Made by a program: the position numbers and the translations under genes. Positions 24,433 through 32,089 of a stretch of DNA of 64,000 bases are shown here, in pieces (the stretch's first letter is position 1; each line of letters starts with the position of its first letter). Below the pieces are notes generated by a model that had not been told where the DNA came from, made no database searches, and worked only from the letters and a program-made list of their open reading frames with translations. Source of the DNA: Catellatospora sp. KI3 (GTDB lineage: Bacteria; Actinomycetota; Actinomycetes; Mycobacteriales; Micromonosporaceae); NCBI RefSeq assembly GCF_029948125.1, contig NZ_JASAMB010000019.1, positions 1-64,000 on the forward strand, given 5' to 3'.

Positions 24433-25578
24433 TCAGGCCGGGGACGGGTGGCGGGCGCGCAGGCGCGCCAGGGCGGGCGGGTGGACGTTGGCGAGGGTGA
24501 GGTCGCCGTCGTAGTGGGCCAGCACCCGCCGGTCCATGATGCGCCGCCACAGCGGGGGGACCACCGCGGCCAGGATCATCGTGGCGTAGCCGGCGGGCAG
24601 CTGCGGCGAGCTGTCGAAGCTGCGCAGCACCTGGTACCGCCGCAGCGGGTTGGCGTGGTGGTCGCTGTGCCGCTGCAGCTGGAACAGGAAGACGTTGGTG
24701 ACGATCCGGTCGCTGTTCCAGCTGTGCCTCGGGTCGACTTTGTCGTAGCGCCCGGTGGCGTTGCGCGGCCGGGCCAGCCCGTAGTGCTCCAGGTAGTTGA
24801 CGACCTCCAGCAGCGCGAACCCGACCACCGCCTGCGCGACCAGCAGCACCAGCACGTACGGCCCGAACACCGCGACCAGTGCGGCGTACAGCGCGGCGGT
24901 CATCGCCCAGGCGTTGAGCACGTCGTTGCGGACCGTCCACGGGGAGCGCCCGCGCAGCCGGTGCCGCTCGGCCTCCAGGTGCCAGGCCGAGCGCAGGCTG
25001 CCCAGCACGGTACGCGGCAGGAACGCCCAGAAGCTCTCCCCCAGCCGGGCGCTGGCCGGGTCCTGCGGCGTGGCGACCCGGACGTGGTGGCCCCGGTTGT
25101 GCTCGACGTAGAAGTGCCCGTACGCGCTGGACGCCAGGGCGATCTTGGACAGCCACCGCTCCAGCCGCTCGCGCTTGTGGCCCAGCTCGTGCGCGGTGTT
25201 GATGGCGATGCCGGAGACGATGCCGATGCTGGCCACCAGGCCGAGCGAGGTGACCGGGCCCAGGTCGGCACGGGTCCACACGTGGCAGCAGACGACCAGC
25301 GAGACGTACTGCAGGGGCAGGTAGAGGTAGGTGAGGCCGCGGTAGTAGCGCAGCCGCTGCAGCCGGGGCACGTCCTGCTCGGGCGGGTTGTCCCGGGTGT
25401 CGCCGAAGAGCAGGTCCACGGTCGGGATGAAGACGAAGACGGCGAACGGGGCCAGCCACCAGCCCCAGTCGTGGCCGGCGCGCCACAGCAGCCAGCCGTG
25501 CAGCGGGAGCGTGGGCACGACCAGTGCCAGGGGCCAGAGGTACTTGCGGGGGTCGCGCCACGCGGCAGCGTCGCTCAT
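24433..25578 (-). CDS. AlkB-type alkane/fatty-acid hydroxylase
   Basis: A 381-residue integral-membrane diiron monooxygenase. All histidine boxes are present: HELGHK (130-135), EHNRGHH (159-165) and LQRHSDHH (301-308), together with NYLEHYGL (261-268), which separates alkane hydroxylases from desaturases. Six membrane helices are predicted. It would insert one oxygen at the terminal carbon of alkanes using electrons from rubredoxin, but no rubredoxin gene lies beside it. A TetR gene is divergent, so the pair is probably induced by hydrocarbon or fatty acids. Confidence 0.93.
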   Translation of the reverse strand: MSDAAAWRDPRKYLWPLALVVPTLPLHGWLLWRAGHDWGWWLAPFAVFVFIPTVDLLFGDTRDNPPEQDVPRLQRLRYYRGLTYLYLPLQYVSLVVCCHVWTRADLGPVTSLGLVASIGIVSGIAINTAHELGHKRERLERWLSKIALASSAYGHFYVEHNRGHHVRVATPQDPASARLGESFWAFLPRTVLGSLRSAWHLEAERHRLRGRSPWTVRNDVLNAWAMTAALYAALVAVFGPYVLVLLVAQAVVGFALLEVVNYLEHYGLARPRNATGRYDKVDPRHSWNSDRIVTNVFLFQLQRHSDHHANPLRRYQVLRSFDSSPQLPAGYATMILAAVVPPLWRRIMDRRVLAHYDGDLTLANVHPPALARLRARHPSPA

Positions 25579-25641
25579 GTCCGCCTCCGAGGGGGTGTCG
25601 TGCCCTCGACTGTCACATGATCATCGAGACTTGACAATCAC

Positions 25642-25658
25642 GAGTTTTCTGTAAACTC
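25642..25658. promoter_or_regulatory. TetR operator and leaderless promoter in the alkB-tetR gap
   Basis: GAGTTT (25642-25647) and AAACTC (25653-25658) are a perfect inverted repeat around 5 bases. It overlaps TAAACT (25652-25657), which lies six bases before the tetR ATG, with TTGACA at 25631-25636. A regulator bound here would block its own promoter and probably that of alkB. Confidence 0.6.
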
Positions 25659-25663
25659 ATCGG

Positions 25664-26254
25664 ATGATTCAGGGCCTATCCCGGCTGCGACCGGCCGAAC
25701 GCGACACCACCCGCGCCGCGATCGTCGGCGCCGCGAGGGAGCTGGCCGTCGCCCAGGGCTGGGCCACGGTGCGGATGGCGCAGGTCGCGGCGCTGGCCGG
25801 GGTGAGCCGGCAGACCGTCTACAACGAGTTCGGCGGCCGGGCGGGGCTGGCCGACGCGCTGGCCCAGGCAGAGGTGGACGCGTTCACCTCGGGGCTGCGC
25901 GAGGTCCTGTTCGGCCACGGCGGGCAGACCCGCGCGGCGATCGCCGCCACGGTCCGGTTCGCGCTCACCGAGGCGCGGCGCAACACCCTGGTCGCCGCGA
26001 TCCGGTCGCACGGCGGGGCGGACCCGCTGCTGGCGTACCTGACCACGCGGGCCGAGGTGGTGCTGGCCACCGCGGCGGTGCCGCTGCTGGAGTGGGTGTC
26101 GGCGTACGACGGCCGCCTGACCCCCGAGCGCGTCGCCTTCGCCGTGGACACCGTCATCCGGCTCGTGGTCAGCCACGTGGTGCTCCCGCTGTCGCCGGCC
26201 GAGCAGACCGCCGAGGGCATCGCCGACCTGGTCATGCTCCTGCTGCACGCCTGA
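25664..26254 (+). CDS. TetR-family regulator of alkB
   Basis: A 196-residue repressor. The N-terminal helix-turn-helix (residues 16-62) ends MAQVAALAGVSRQTVYNEFGGRAGLADAL, the standard TetR recognition motif. The C-terminal ligand domain is all-helical and ends in a short hydrophobic helix. Divergence from alkB with 85 bases between starts, and the operator there, argue for local control. The ATG has no ribosome site and fits a leaderless mRNA. Confidence 0.9.
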   Translation: MIQGLSRLRPAERDTTRAAIVGAARELAVAQGWATVRMAQVAALAGVSRQTVYNEFGGRAGLADALAQAEVDAFTSGLREVLFGHGGQTRAAIAATVRFALTEARRNTLVAAIRSHGGADPLLAYLTTRAEVVLATAAVPLLEWVSAYDGRLTPERVAFAVDTVIRLVVSHVVLPLSPAEQTAEGIADLVMLLLHA

Positions 26255-26398
26255 GCCGCCCGCAGCGGTGCGCAAATCGGACCGCGCGCCGCGCTCGCGT
26301 TTTGTCCGCGTTCGCCGGGCTCCGCCGGTAAACTGACGGCGACAGCACCGGCCGTCCGCCGGAACGCACCCGGTGGCGGCCTGACAGGACGGGACCGG

Positions 26399-27673
26399 GT
26401 GGTGAAGACCTGGCACATCGTGGCCTCGCTCGTGGCGGCAGCGGTGCTCACCCTGACCGTGGGCCTGTCCCCGTCGCGCGGCGCACCAGCCGCCGACCAG
26501 TGTCCGCAACTGGCCCTCGGCTTCACCGAGCGGCAGCGGGCCGACCTGGCGCAGGCCGCCACCTACACCCGCGACCAGGCGGGGCTGCCCGGTCTGATCG
26601 CGGCGGTGTTCGTACCGGATCGCGGCGCCTGGGTGTGCGTGCTCGGCGTGTCCGATCTGGAGACCGGTCACCCGCTGAACGCCGCCGACCGGTTCCGCAT
26701 CGCCAGCATCACCAAGACCTTCACGGCCACGGCGGTGCTGCAGCTGGTCGACCGGGGCAAGCTGACCCTGGCCGACCCGCTCAGCCGCTGGGTGGACTGG
26801 CCCGACGGCAACGCGATCACGATCCGGCAGCTGCTGAACATGACCTCCGGAGTGTTCAGCTACACCGAGGACCCGGAGTTCGTCCGGCGCTACACCGAGG
26901 ACCCGGAGGGGGCGTTCACCGCTCGCGACGCGCTGGACATCGCCCGGGCGCACGAGCCGTACTTCGCCCCCGGGGCGGGGTTCCACTACTCCGACACCAA
27001 CTACATCCTGCTGGAGCAGGTGGTCGAGAAGATCACCGGCCGCCCGGTCGCGGACTGGATCGACGACCACATCATCGCGCCGCTGCACCTGGCCCACACC
27101 TCGTACCCGGCCACCTCGACGCTGCCCGCACCGTTCTCCCGGGGGTACGACGCGCTGCCGCCCCCGCAGCAGCCGGTCCCGGCCGAACCCGAGCCGAGCC
27201 GCCCCGGCACCCCGGCCCCGCAGCCCGCGCCCAGCCCGCAGCCGGGCGCCGCCCCGGCCCGCAACGCGAGCCCCAGCCCCAGTCCCGCCGGACCGAGCCT
27301 GGCCGACCTGCGCGACGTCACCTACAGCAACCCGAACTACGCCGGGGCCGCCGGGGCGATGGTGTCCAACCTCGCCGACCTGCGGGTATGGGCCAAGGCG
27401 CTGGCCGAGGGCAGCCTGCTGTCGCCGGCCATGCGGCGCGAGCTGCTGCGCACCACCCCCATCGCCCCGAACGCGGGCGTCTCCTACGGCCTCGGCATCG
27501 CCGACTGGGGTGGCTGGCTCGGCCACAACGGCACCATCCTGGGCTACAACGCGGCCATGTTCTACGAGCCGAAGACCGGCTCGGTCATCGTGGTGGAGAC
27601 CAACCGCTCCTCGCTGACCTCCGACACGGCGACCCCGCTCTTCACCGAGCTGGCGAAGTCGGTCCGCTCGTGA
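26399..27673 (+). CDS. Secreted serine hydrolase (class C beta-lactamase / DD-peptidase fold)
   Basis: A 424-residue protein. An N-terminal signal or anchor helix lies at 6-24, followed by a Beta-lactamase (PF00144) fold: nucleophile Ser103 in SITK, second motif YSDTN (197-201) and third motif HNG near 385. A 50-residue Pro/Ala/Ser-rich insertion (about 245-300), unusual for this fold, precedes the C-terminal lobe. It could be a D-alanyl-D-alanine carboxypeptidase, an esterase or a beta-lactamase. The two adjacent GTG codons (26399, 26402) are both possible starts. Confidence 0.87.
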   Translation: MVKTWHIVASLVAAAVLTLTVGLSPSRGAPAADQCPQLALGFTERQRADLAQAATYTRDQAGLPGLIAAVFVPDRGAWVCVLGVSDLETGHPLNAADRFRIASITKTFTATAVLQLVDRGKLTLADPLSRWVDWPDGNAITIRQLLNMTSGVFSYTEDPEFVRRYTEDPEGAFTARDALDIARAHEPYFAPGAGFHYSDTNYILLEQVVEKITGRPVADWIDDHIIAPLHLAHTSYPATSTLPAPFSRGYDALPPPQQPVPAEPEPSRPGTPAPQPAPSPQPGAAPARNASPSPSPAGPSLADLRDVTYSNPNYAGAAGAMVSNLADLRVWAKALAEGSLLSPAMRRELLRTTPIAPNAGVSYGLGIADWGGWLGHNGTILGYNAAMFYEPKTGSVIVVETNRSSLTSDTATPLFTELAKSVRS

Positions 27674-27807
27674 ACGGCCGCCGTCGGGCCATGCAGCTCA
27701 TGGGACAGATGTCGCGCAAGGGGTGACCACGACCGGATCGCCCGGTACCGTGTGCACAGCCGTGCGGTCCGGCGCGGTTTCCATGTCGTCCGGGAGATGT
27801 CAGCACG

Positions 27808-28482
27808 ATGAGCGAGCAGGTCCAGGAGAAGCACGTCGGCCCGTCCGCCGCGCGGCGCGCCACCAAGGCGCAGCGCCGTGAGGAGCGGATGGTCCAGGCC
27901 AAGGCCGCGGCCCGACGCAAGCGGATCCTCTCCGTCGTCGGCCTGTTCGTCGCCGTGCTGGCGCTGATCGGCTTCGCGTACCTGGTCTTCCCGACCAGGG
28001 GCACCGACGACGGCAGCCTCACCTCGACAGCCGACGGCACCACCCAGAGCACCGGCGCCCAGCCCGACCCCGCCCAGCAGCCGGCCGGGGAGTTCCCGCC
28101 GGTCCCCGCGGGCGCCGACCCGGCGCTGAAGACCAAGCCCGCGATCACCAAGGGCGACCAGGCCGCGCTGACCAAGCTCGGCGTGACGATGCTGGTCGAG
28201 GGCAAGGGCGCGGTCGTCAAGGCGGGCGACTCGATCACGGTCAACTACGTCGGGGCCACGTACAAGGACGGCAAGGAGTTCCAGGCGACCTGGGACATGA
28301 AGCAGGCGTTCACCACCGTCATCGGCAACGGCCAGGTCATCCCGGGCTGGGACCAGGGCCTGGTCGGGGTCAAGGTCGGCAGCCGGGTGCAGCTCGACAT
28401 CCCGTCGGAGATGGCGTACGGCGACAACGGCCAGATCCCCGGCCCGCTGCGCTTCATCGTCGACGTCCTCAAGATCGGCTGA
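27808..28482 (+). CDS. FKBP-type peptidyl-prolyl isomerase, membrane anchored
   Basis: A 224-residue protein. The basic N-terminus is followed by one membrane helix (residues about 40-60), then a Pro/Thr-rich linker, then an FKBP domain (about 115-224). The domain has GDSITVNYVGATYKDGKEF, VIPGWDQGLVGVKVGSRVQLDIPSEMAYG and PLRFIVDVLKI. It would fold exported proteins at the outer face of the membrane. The ATG follows the serine hydrolase gene by 134 bases. Confidence 0.92.
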   Translation: MSEQVQEKHVGPSAARRATKAQRREERMVQAKAAARRKRILSVVGLFVAVLALIGFAYLVFPTRGTDDGSLTSTADGTTQSTGAQPDPAQQPAGEFPPVPAGADPALKTKPAITKGDQAALTKLGVTMLVEGKGAVVKAGDSITVNYVGATYKDGKEFQATWDMKQAFTTVIGNGQVIPGWDQGLVGVKVGSRVQLDIPSEMAYGDNGQIPGPLRFIVDVLKIG

Positions 28483-28498
28483 CCCGGAAGATCGTCAT

Positions 28499-28541
28499 CT
28501 GCGGTCGTGACCCCGGCTGGAAGCCCGGGTCACGACCGCAG
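28499..28541. terminator. Terminator after the FKBP gene
   Basis: CTGCGGTCGTGACCC (28499-28513) pairs perfectly with 28527-28541 (15-base stem, 13-base loop). It lies 17 bases past the stop codon and has no T-run. Confidence 0.8.
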
Positions 28542-28678
28542 ACCGCGTTCAGGGGCCGAAACCAGCGGGGGCAGTTCGGTACGCGATACCGGCAATCTTC
28601 CTCATTTGCGGGCGAGTCGGACTAGCGTCTAGCGCAAGCGGGTGGCCGCCCGTGCCGGCCGCTGGAGGAGTGTTCGCG

Positions 28679-28921
28679 ATGCCCCGCAAATCGACGTGGG
28701 TCGCCGGTGCGCTGCTGTCCGCCGCGGCCGCCGGAGCAGGCCTGCTGGTCCACCGAAAGCGCCGGGCCACCGGGTACGAGCAGCACCTGGAGCAGCTCGC
28801 CGCGATCGACGACGGCCGCCACGACACGCCCAGGCACAAGAAGGAGCGCACGCCGCGCAAGCTCAAGAAGGCGCGCAGCCACGCCATGTCGGCCGACAGC
28901 CACGCGGGCACGCACTGGTGA
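28679..28921 (+). CDS. Small single-helix membrane protein
   Basis: An 80-residue protein. The hydrophobic helix WVAGALLSAAAAGAGLLV (about 6-23) is followed by basic residues (HRKRR) and a highly charged, Lys/His/Arg-rich tail (KKERTPRKLKKARSH). A GGAGG ribosome site lies 11 bases before the ATG at 28679. The family is not recognised. It is monocistronic, ending in a hairpin facing the DUF1684 gene. Confidence 0.65.
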   Translation: MPRKSTWVAGALLSAAAAGAGLLVHRKRRATGYEQHLEQLAAIDDGRHDTPRHKKERTPRKLKKARSHAMSADSHAGTHW

Positions 28922-28932
28922 GCACCGTCGGC

Positions 28933-28960
28933 GGTGCGCCGCCCACCCGGGCGGCGCACC
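28933..28960. terminator. Bidirectional terminator
   Basis: GGTGCGCCGCCC (28933-28944) pairs perfectly with GGGCGGCGCACC (28949-28960) around ACCC, between convergent genes. Confidence 0.85.
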
Positions 28961-28969
28961 GGCCGCGTC

Positions 28970-29761
28970 TCAGCGCACCCGCCGCTCGCCCGCCTCGACC
29001 GCCAGCGGCAGCACGTTCTCCGGCGGCGGCAGCGGGCACGTGCCGTACTCGGTGAACGCGCACGGCAGGTTGACCGCCCGGTTGAAGTCCAGCACCACCG
29101 TGCCCTCGTCGTCGGGGCCGCCGACGGTCAGCGAGCGCGCCCCGGCGTGCGTGGTGATCCCGCTGGTGGCGTCCTTGAACAGCACCGACAGCTCGCCCTC
29201 GCCGCCGTCGAACGCGGTCAGCGTGTAGCCGACGCCGTCGACGTCGAAGCTGAGCACCCCGGTGGCGGTCTGCTCGTGCACCAGGCCCGGCACGACCGCG
29301 TCCACGGCCACCGTCTGCGGCTGCTCGTACGGCCGGAAACTGGCCGGGATCACCCACTGCGGGCTCGGCGCGTACGCCGGCACCCCGGTGAAGTCGAGCC
29401 GGGTGGCGGCCTGCGGGTCGCGCACGCGCAGCGCGTACGAGCCGCCGCGCTGGATCACCTCGAGCTGCCGGTCGCCGACCAGCAGGGTGAGGCCGGCGGC
29501 GCCCTCCTGCGGGGTCATCACGACCTCGCCGTCGATGGGCTCCCCGCCGTGCGTGAGGCCGTCGGCGGGGGTGGCGTGCAGGTGCACGCCGTCGGCGTCG
29601 GCGCTCCAGCGGCCGGGCACCTGCGGGTACGTCTGCGACTGCGCGTCCAGCCAGTGCAGGGCGGTGAGGCTGAGCCAGCCGTACGGGCGGCGCAGGGCGT
29701 CCTCGCGCCGGGTGTGCCAGTCGGTCCAGTCCTGGATCAACTGCTCCTGATCGACGACCAT
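28970..29761 (-). CDS. DUF1684 family protein
   Basis: A 263-residue protein with the DUF1684 pattern: the YGWLSLTALHWL stretch near residue 27, the central RDPQAATRLDFTGVPAYAP, then VLDFNRAVNLPCAFTEYGTCPLPPPENVLPLAVEAGE at the C-terminus. The family is predicted to be a beta-rich fold of unknown activity. ATG 29761 has a GAGGAG site. It is the last gene of a minus-strand run after cysteine dioxygenase and rhodanese (46-base gap). The run's co-expression would hint at a sulfur or thiol role, but that is only context. Confidence 0.82.
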   Translation of the reverse strand: MVVDQEQLIQDWTDWHTRREDALRRPYGWLSLTALHWLDAQSQTYPQVPGRWSADADGVHLHATPADGLTHGGEPIDGEVVMTPQEGAAGLTLLVGDRQLEVIQRGGSYALRVRDPQAATRLDFTGVPAYAPSPQWVIPASFRPYEQPQTVAVDAVVPGLVHEQTATGVLSFDVDGVGYTLTAFDGGEGELSVLFKDATSGITTHAGARSLTVGGPDDEGTVVLDFNRAVNLPCAFTEYGTCPLPPPENVLPLAVEAGERRVR

Positions 29762-29807
29762 GGCGATACTGCTCCTCAGGGGGTAAGGAGTGGAGTCTTT
29801 GCGTCCG

Positions 29808-30233
29808 TCAGCCGGGCAGGCTGACCGGCAGTCCCGCAGCTTGCCACGCGGCGAAGCCCCCGGCAAGATCCGTGGCCCGGTACAGGCCCAGCTCCCGCAG
29901 CGCCGCGGCCGCCAGCGAGGAGGTGTAGCCCTCCTGGCAGAAGACCACGACGGGCAGGTCGTAGCGGTCGGCCACGCCCAGCCGGGCGTCGCTGCGCGGG
30001 TCGAACCGCCACTCGAGCACGTTGCGCTCGACGATGAGCGCCCCGGGGATCTCCCCGTGCGCCGCCCGCTGCGCCGCGGGCCTGATGTCGACCAGGACGG
30101 CGCCGCCGTCCCGGGCCGCGGCCGCCTGCGGCGGGTCGAGGCGCTCCAGCCCGGCGCGCGCGGCGGCGAGGATCTCGTCGATGCCGCGCGATCCGGGCGG
30201 CGCCTGGGTCACCGCTTCGTCCACGCTCACCAC
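29808..30233 (-). CDS. Rhodanese-like sulfurtransferase
   Basis: A 141-residue single rhodanese domain. The active-site loop has Cys99 in VVFCQEGYTSS, with the conserved LVDIRPAAQRAAHGEIPGA (about 47-65) and the C-terminal GGFAAWQAAGLP. It would carry persulfide sulfur between acceptors. It starts with GTG and overlaps the cysteine dioxygenase gene by 7 bases, so the two are coupled. Confidence 0.93.
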   Translation of the reverse strand: MVSVDEAVTQAPPGSRGIDEILAAARAGLERLDPPQAAAARDGGAVLVDIRPAAQRAAHGEIPGALIVERNVLEWRFDPRSDARLGVADRYDLPVVVFCQEGYTSSLAAAALRELGLYRATDLAGGFAAWQAAGLPVSLPG

Positions 30234-30694
30234 TGTGCACCCGCCCGGTCCACCGCCGCCACCCGCAACCGTCCATCCTGGATGCGGTAGCGCGTCATCG
30301 TCTGCAGGGCCGGTCCGTAGACGTGCAGACTCACCGCGGGCGCCGTCCCGGCGTTACCGATCTGATGCAGGTGGTGCGCCCCGAACCGCCGCCCCGCGCC
30401 GGTGGGCAGGGCCGTGCCGCGCAGCCGGGCGGCCCCGTCCGCGCCGGTCACCGTGTACTCGGTCAGCTCGCCGGCGACCACCGCGAACGCCCCGGCGCTG
30501 CCGCCGTGGTCGTGCAGGTCGGTCTCCTGGCCGGGCAGCCAGGACAGCAGCCAGGCCTCGTAGTCGTCGTGCAGCGCGATGCGGTGGTACCAGCGCTGGG
30601 CCGGATCGAAGCGGACGGTCACCGGCCACTGCCACGGCTGGGCCGCGAGGCGGCGCGCGATCTCCAGAAAGTCGCTCATGCGCAATCTCTTCAT
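30227..30694 (-). CDS. Cysteine dioxygenase
   Basis: A 155-residue cupin of the bacterial cysteine dioxygenase type I family, which oxidises cysteine to cysteine sulfinate. The iron ligands are His61 and His63 (TDLHDHGGSAGAF), and a third His in GAHHLHQIGN (107-110). The start could instead be the ATG at 30679. Both ATGs lie close to GGAAAT/GAAGAG sites. The overlapping rhodanese gene may handle sulfur released downstream. Confidence 0.87.
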   Translation of the reverse strand: MKRLRMSDFLEIARRLAAQPWQWPVTVRFDPAQRWYHRIALHDDYEAWLLSWLPGQETDLHDHGGSAGAFAVVAGELTEYTVTGADGAARLRGTALPTGAGRRFGAHHLHQIGNAGTAPAVSLHVYGPALQTMTRYRIQDGRLRVAAVDRAGAQW

Positions 30695-30715
30695 TTCCTA
30701 GCGGTCTTATAGGAA
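30695..30715. promoter_or_regulatory. Inverted repeat at the cysteine dioxygenase start
   Basis: TTCCTA (30695-30700) and TAGGAA (30710-30715) form a perfect 6-base inverted repeat abutting the start codon, with TATAAG inside on the gene's strand. It is a candidate operator over the promoter. Confidence 0.4.
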
Positions 30716-30752
30716 TTGAAGTCACCCTAGCACGATCACCCGGCGCGCGGAC

Positions 30753-30790
30753 CGGTGGTGACCGGCGTTTCAGAAAGCCGATCACCACCG
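30753..30790. terminator. Hairpin after the acyl-CoA dehydrogenase gene
   Basis: CGGTGGTGACCGGC (30753-30766) pairs with GCCGATCACCACCG (30777-30790) at 13 of 14 positions. It lies 11 bases past the stop codon of the minus-strand gene and also ahead of the cysteine dioxygenase gene's leader. Confidence 0.65.
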
Positions 30791-30801
30791 CGGCGGGTCC
30801 G

Positions 30802-31941
30802 TCAGAGGGAGCGGGCGATCACCATGCGCTGGATCTGGTTGGTGCCCTCGACGATCTGGAGCACCTTGGCCTCGCGGAAGTACCGCTCGACCGGGTGGTC
30901 GGCGACATAGCCGGCGCCGCCGAGCACCTGCACCATGTCGGTGCACACCTTCATCGCCATGTCGGTGGCGAACAGCTTCGCCTTGGCCGCCTCCGTCGAG
31001 TACGCCAGGCCCGCGTCGCGCAGCCGGGCCGCGTGCAGCATCAGCGCCCGCGCCGCGGCGATCTCGGTGGCGGCGTCGGCGAGCATGAAGCCCAGCCCCT
31101 GCATCTCGATGATCGGCCGCCCGAACTGCACCCGCTCCTTGGCGTACCCGGTGGCGTAGTCGAGCGCCCCCTGGGCCAGGCCCACCGCGCACGCGGCAAT
31201 GCCCAGGCGGCCCGAGTCCAGCGCGCCCATGGCGATCCGGAAGCCCTCGCCCTCGGCGCCGATCAGCCGCCCGGCCGGCACCACCGCGCCGTCCAGCGCG
31301 ACCTGCGCCACCGGCGAGGCGCGCAGGCCCATGGTCTTCTCCCGGGCCTGCGGGTTCAGGCCGGGCGTGTCCGCCGGGGCGAGCAGGCAGGAGATGCCCT
31401 TCGGGCCGGGCCCGCCGGTACGGCAGAAGACGTTGTAGAAGTCGGCGACGCCCGCGTGCGTGATCCACGCCTTGGTGCCGGTCACCACGTAGTCGTCGCC
31501 CTCCCGGACGGCCCTGGTGGTGAGGTTGGCCGCGTCGGAGCCGCCCGCGGGCTCGGACAGGCAGTAGGCGCCGAGCAGCTCGCCGCCGATCAGGTCGGGC
31601 AGCCACCGCTCCCGCTGCTCGGTCGAGCCGTGGTGCGCCAGCGGGTAGCAGGCCAGGGTGTGCACGCTGACGGCCTCGGCGATGCCGACCCAGCGGCCGG
31701 CCAGGATCTCCAGCACCTGCAGGTAGACCTCGTACGGCTGCTCCGCGCCGCCGTACTCGGCGGAGTAGGGCAGGCCGAGCAGGCCGGAGCGGCCGAGGGT
31801 GCGGATCAGTTCGCGGGGGAACTCGCCGCGCGCCTCGTAGTCGTCGGCGTTCGGGGCGAGCTCCTTGTCGGCGAGTTCGCTGGTGAGTTCGAGCAGGTCA
31901 TGTGCTTCGGGGGTGGGAAGCAGCCGGGCAACGCTGGACAT
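30802..31941 (-). CDS. Acyl-CoA dehydrogenase
   Basis: A 379-residue FAD-dependent acyl-CoA dehydrogenase. It has the substrate/FAD motif LSEPAGGSDAANLTT (about 128-142), the second signature QVLGGAGYVADHPVERYFREAK, and a catalytic Glu in QIVEGTNQIQR near residue 365, the position used by short/medium-chain enzymes. It catalyses the first step of fatty acid or branched-chain acyl-CoA oxidation. The start has a leaderless TAAGCT box six bases upstream, overlapped by a palindrome. It stands alone. Confidence 0.95.
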   Translation of the reverse strand: MSSVARLLPTPEAHDLLELTSELADKELAPNADDYEARGEFPRELIRTLGRSGLLGLPYSAEYGGAEQPYEVYLQVLEILAGRWVGIAEAVSVHTLACYPLAHHGSTEQRERWLPDLIGGELLGAYCLSEPAGGSDAANLTTRAVREGDDYVVTGTKAWITHAGVADFYNVFCRTGGPGPKGISCLLAPADTPGLNPQAREKTMGLRASPVAQVALDGAVVPAGRLIGAEGEGFRIAMGALDSGRLGIAACAVGLAQGALDYATGYAKERVQFGRPIIEMQGLGFMLADAATEIAAARALMLHAARLRDAGLAYSTEAAKAKLFATDMAMKVCTDMVQVLGGAGYVADHPVERYFREAKVLQIVEGTNQIQRMVIARSL

Positions 31942-31947
31942 GCCGCA

Positions 31948-31963
31948 AGCTTAACGGTCGTTA
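31948..31963 (-). promoter_or_regulatory. Leaderless -10 box with overlapping operator of the acyl-CoA dehydrogenase
   Basis: On the minus strand TAAGCT (31948-31953) plus six bases precede the ATG. TAACGGTCGTTA (31952-31963), a 12-base palindrome with a two-base centre, overlaps it. CTAACG/CGTTAG-type sites are typical of TetR-family fatty-acid regulators. Confidence 0.55.
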
Positions 31964-32089
31964 GGCAGCGGCGCCGCACCGTCCTGTCGGGCGCCGACCG
32001 GGCCAGCGCGCGGGTGCTCGCGGTTTCGGTGCTGAGGGGGTGGGGCACGGGACATAGTGGAAGCAAGCGGTCAGGCGGAGGAGGCTGGG

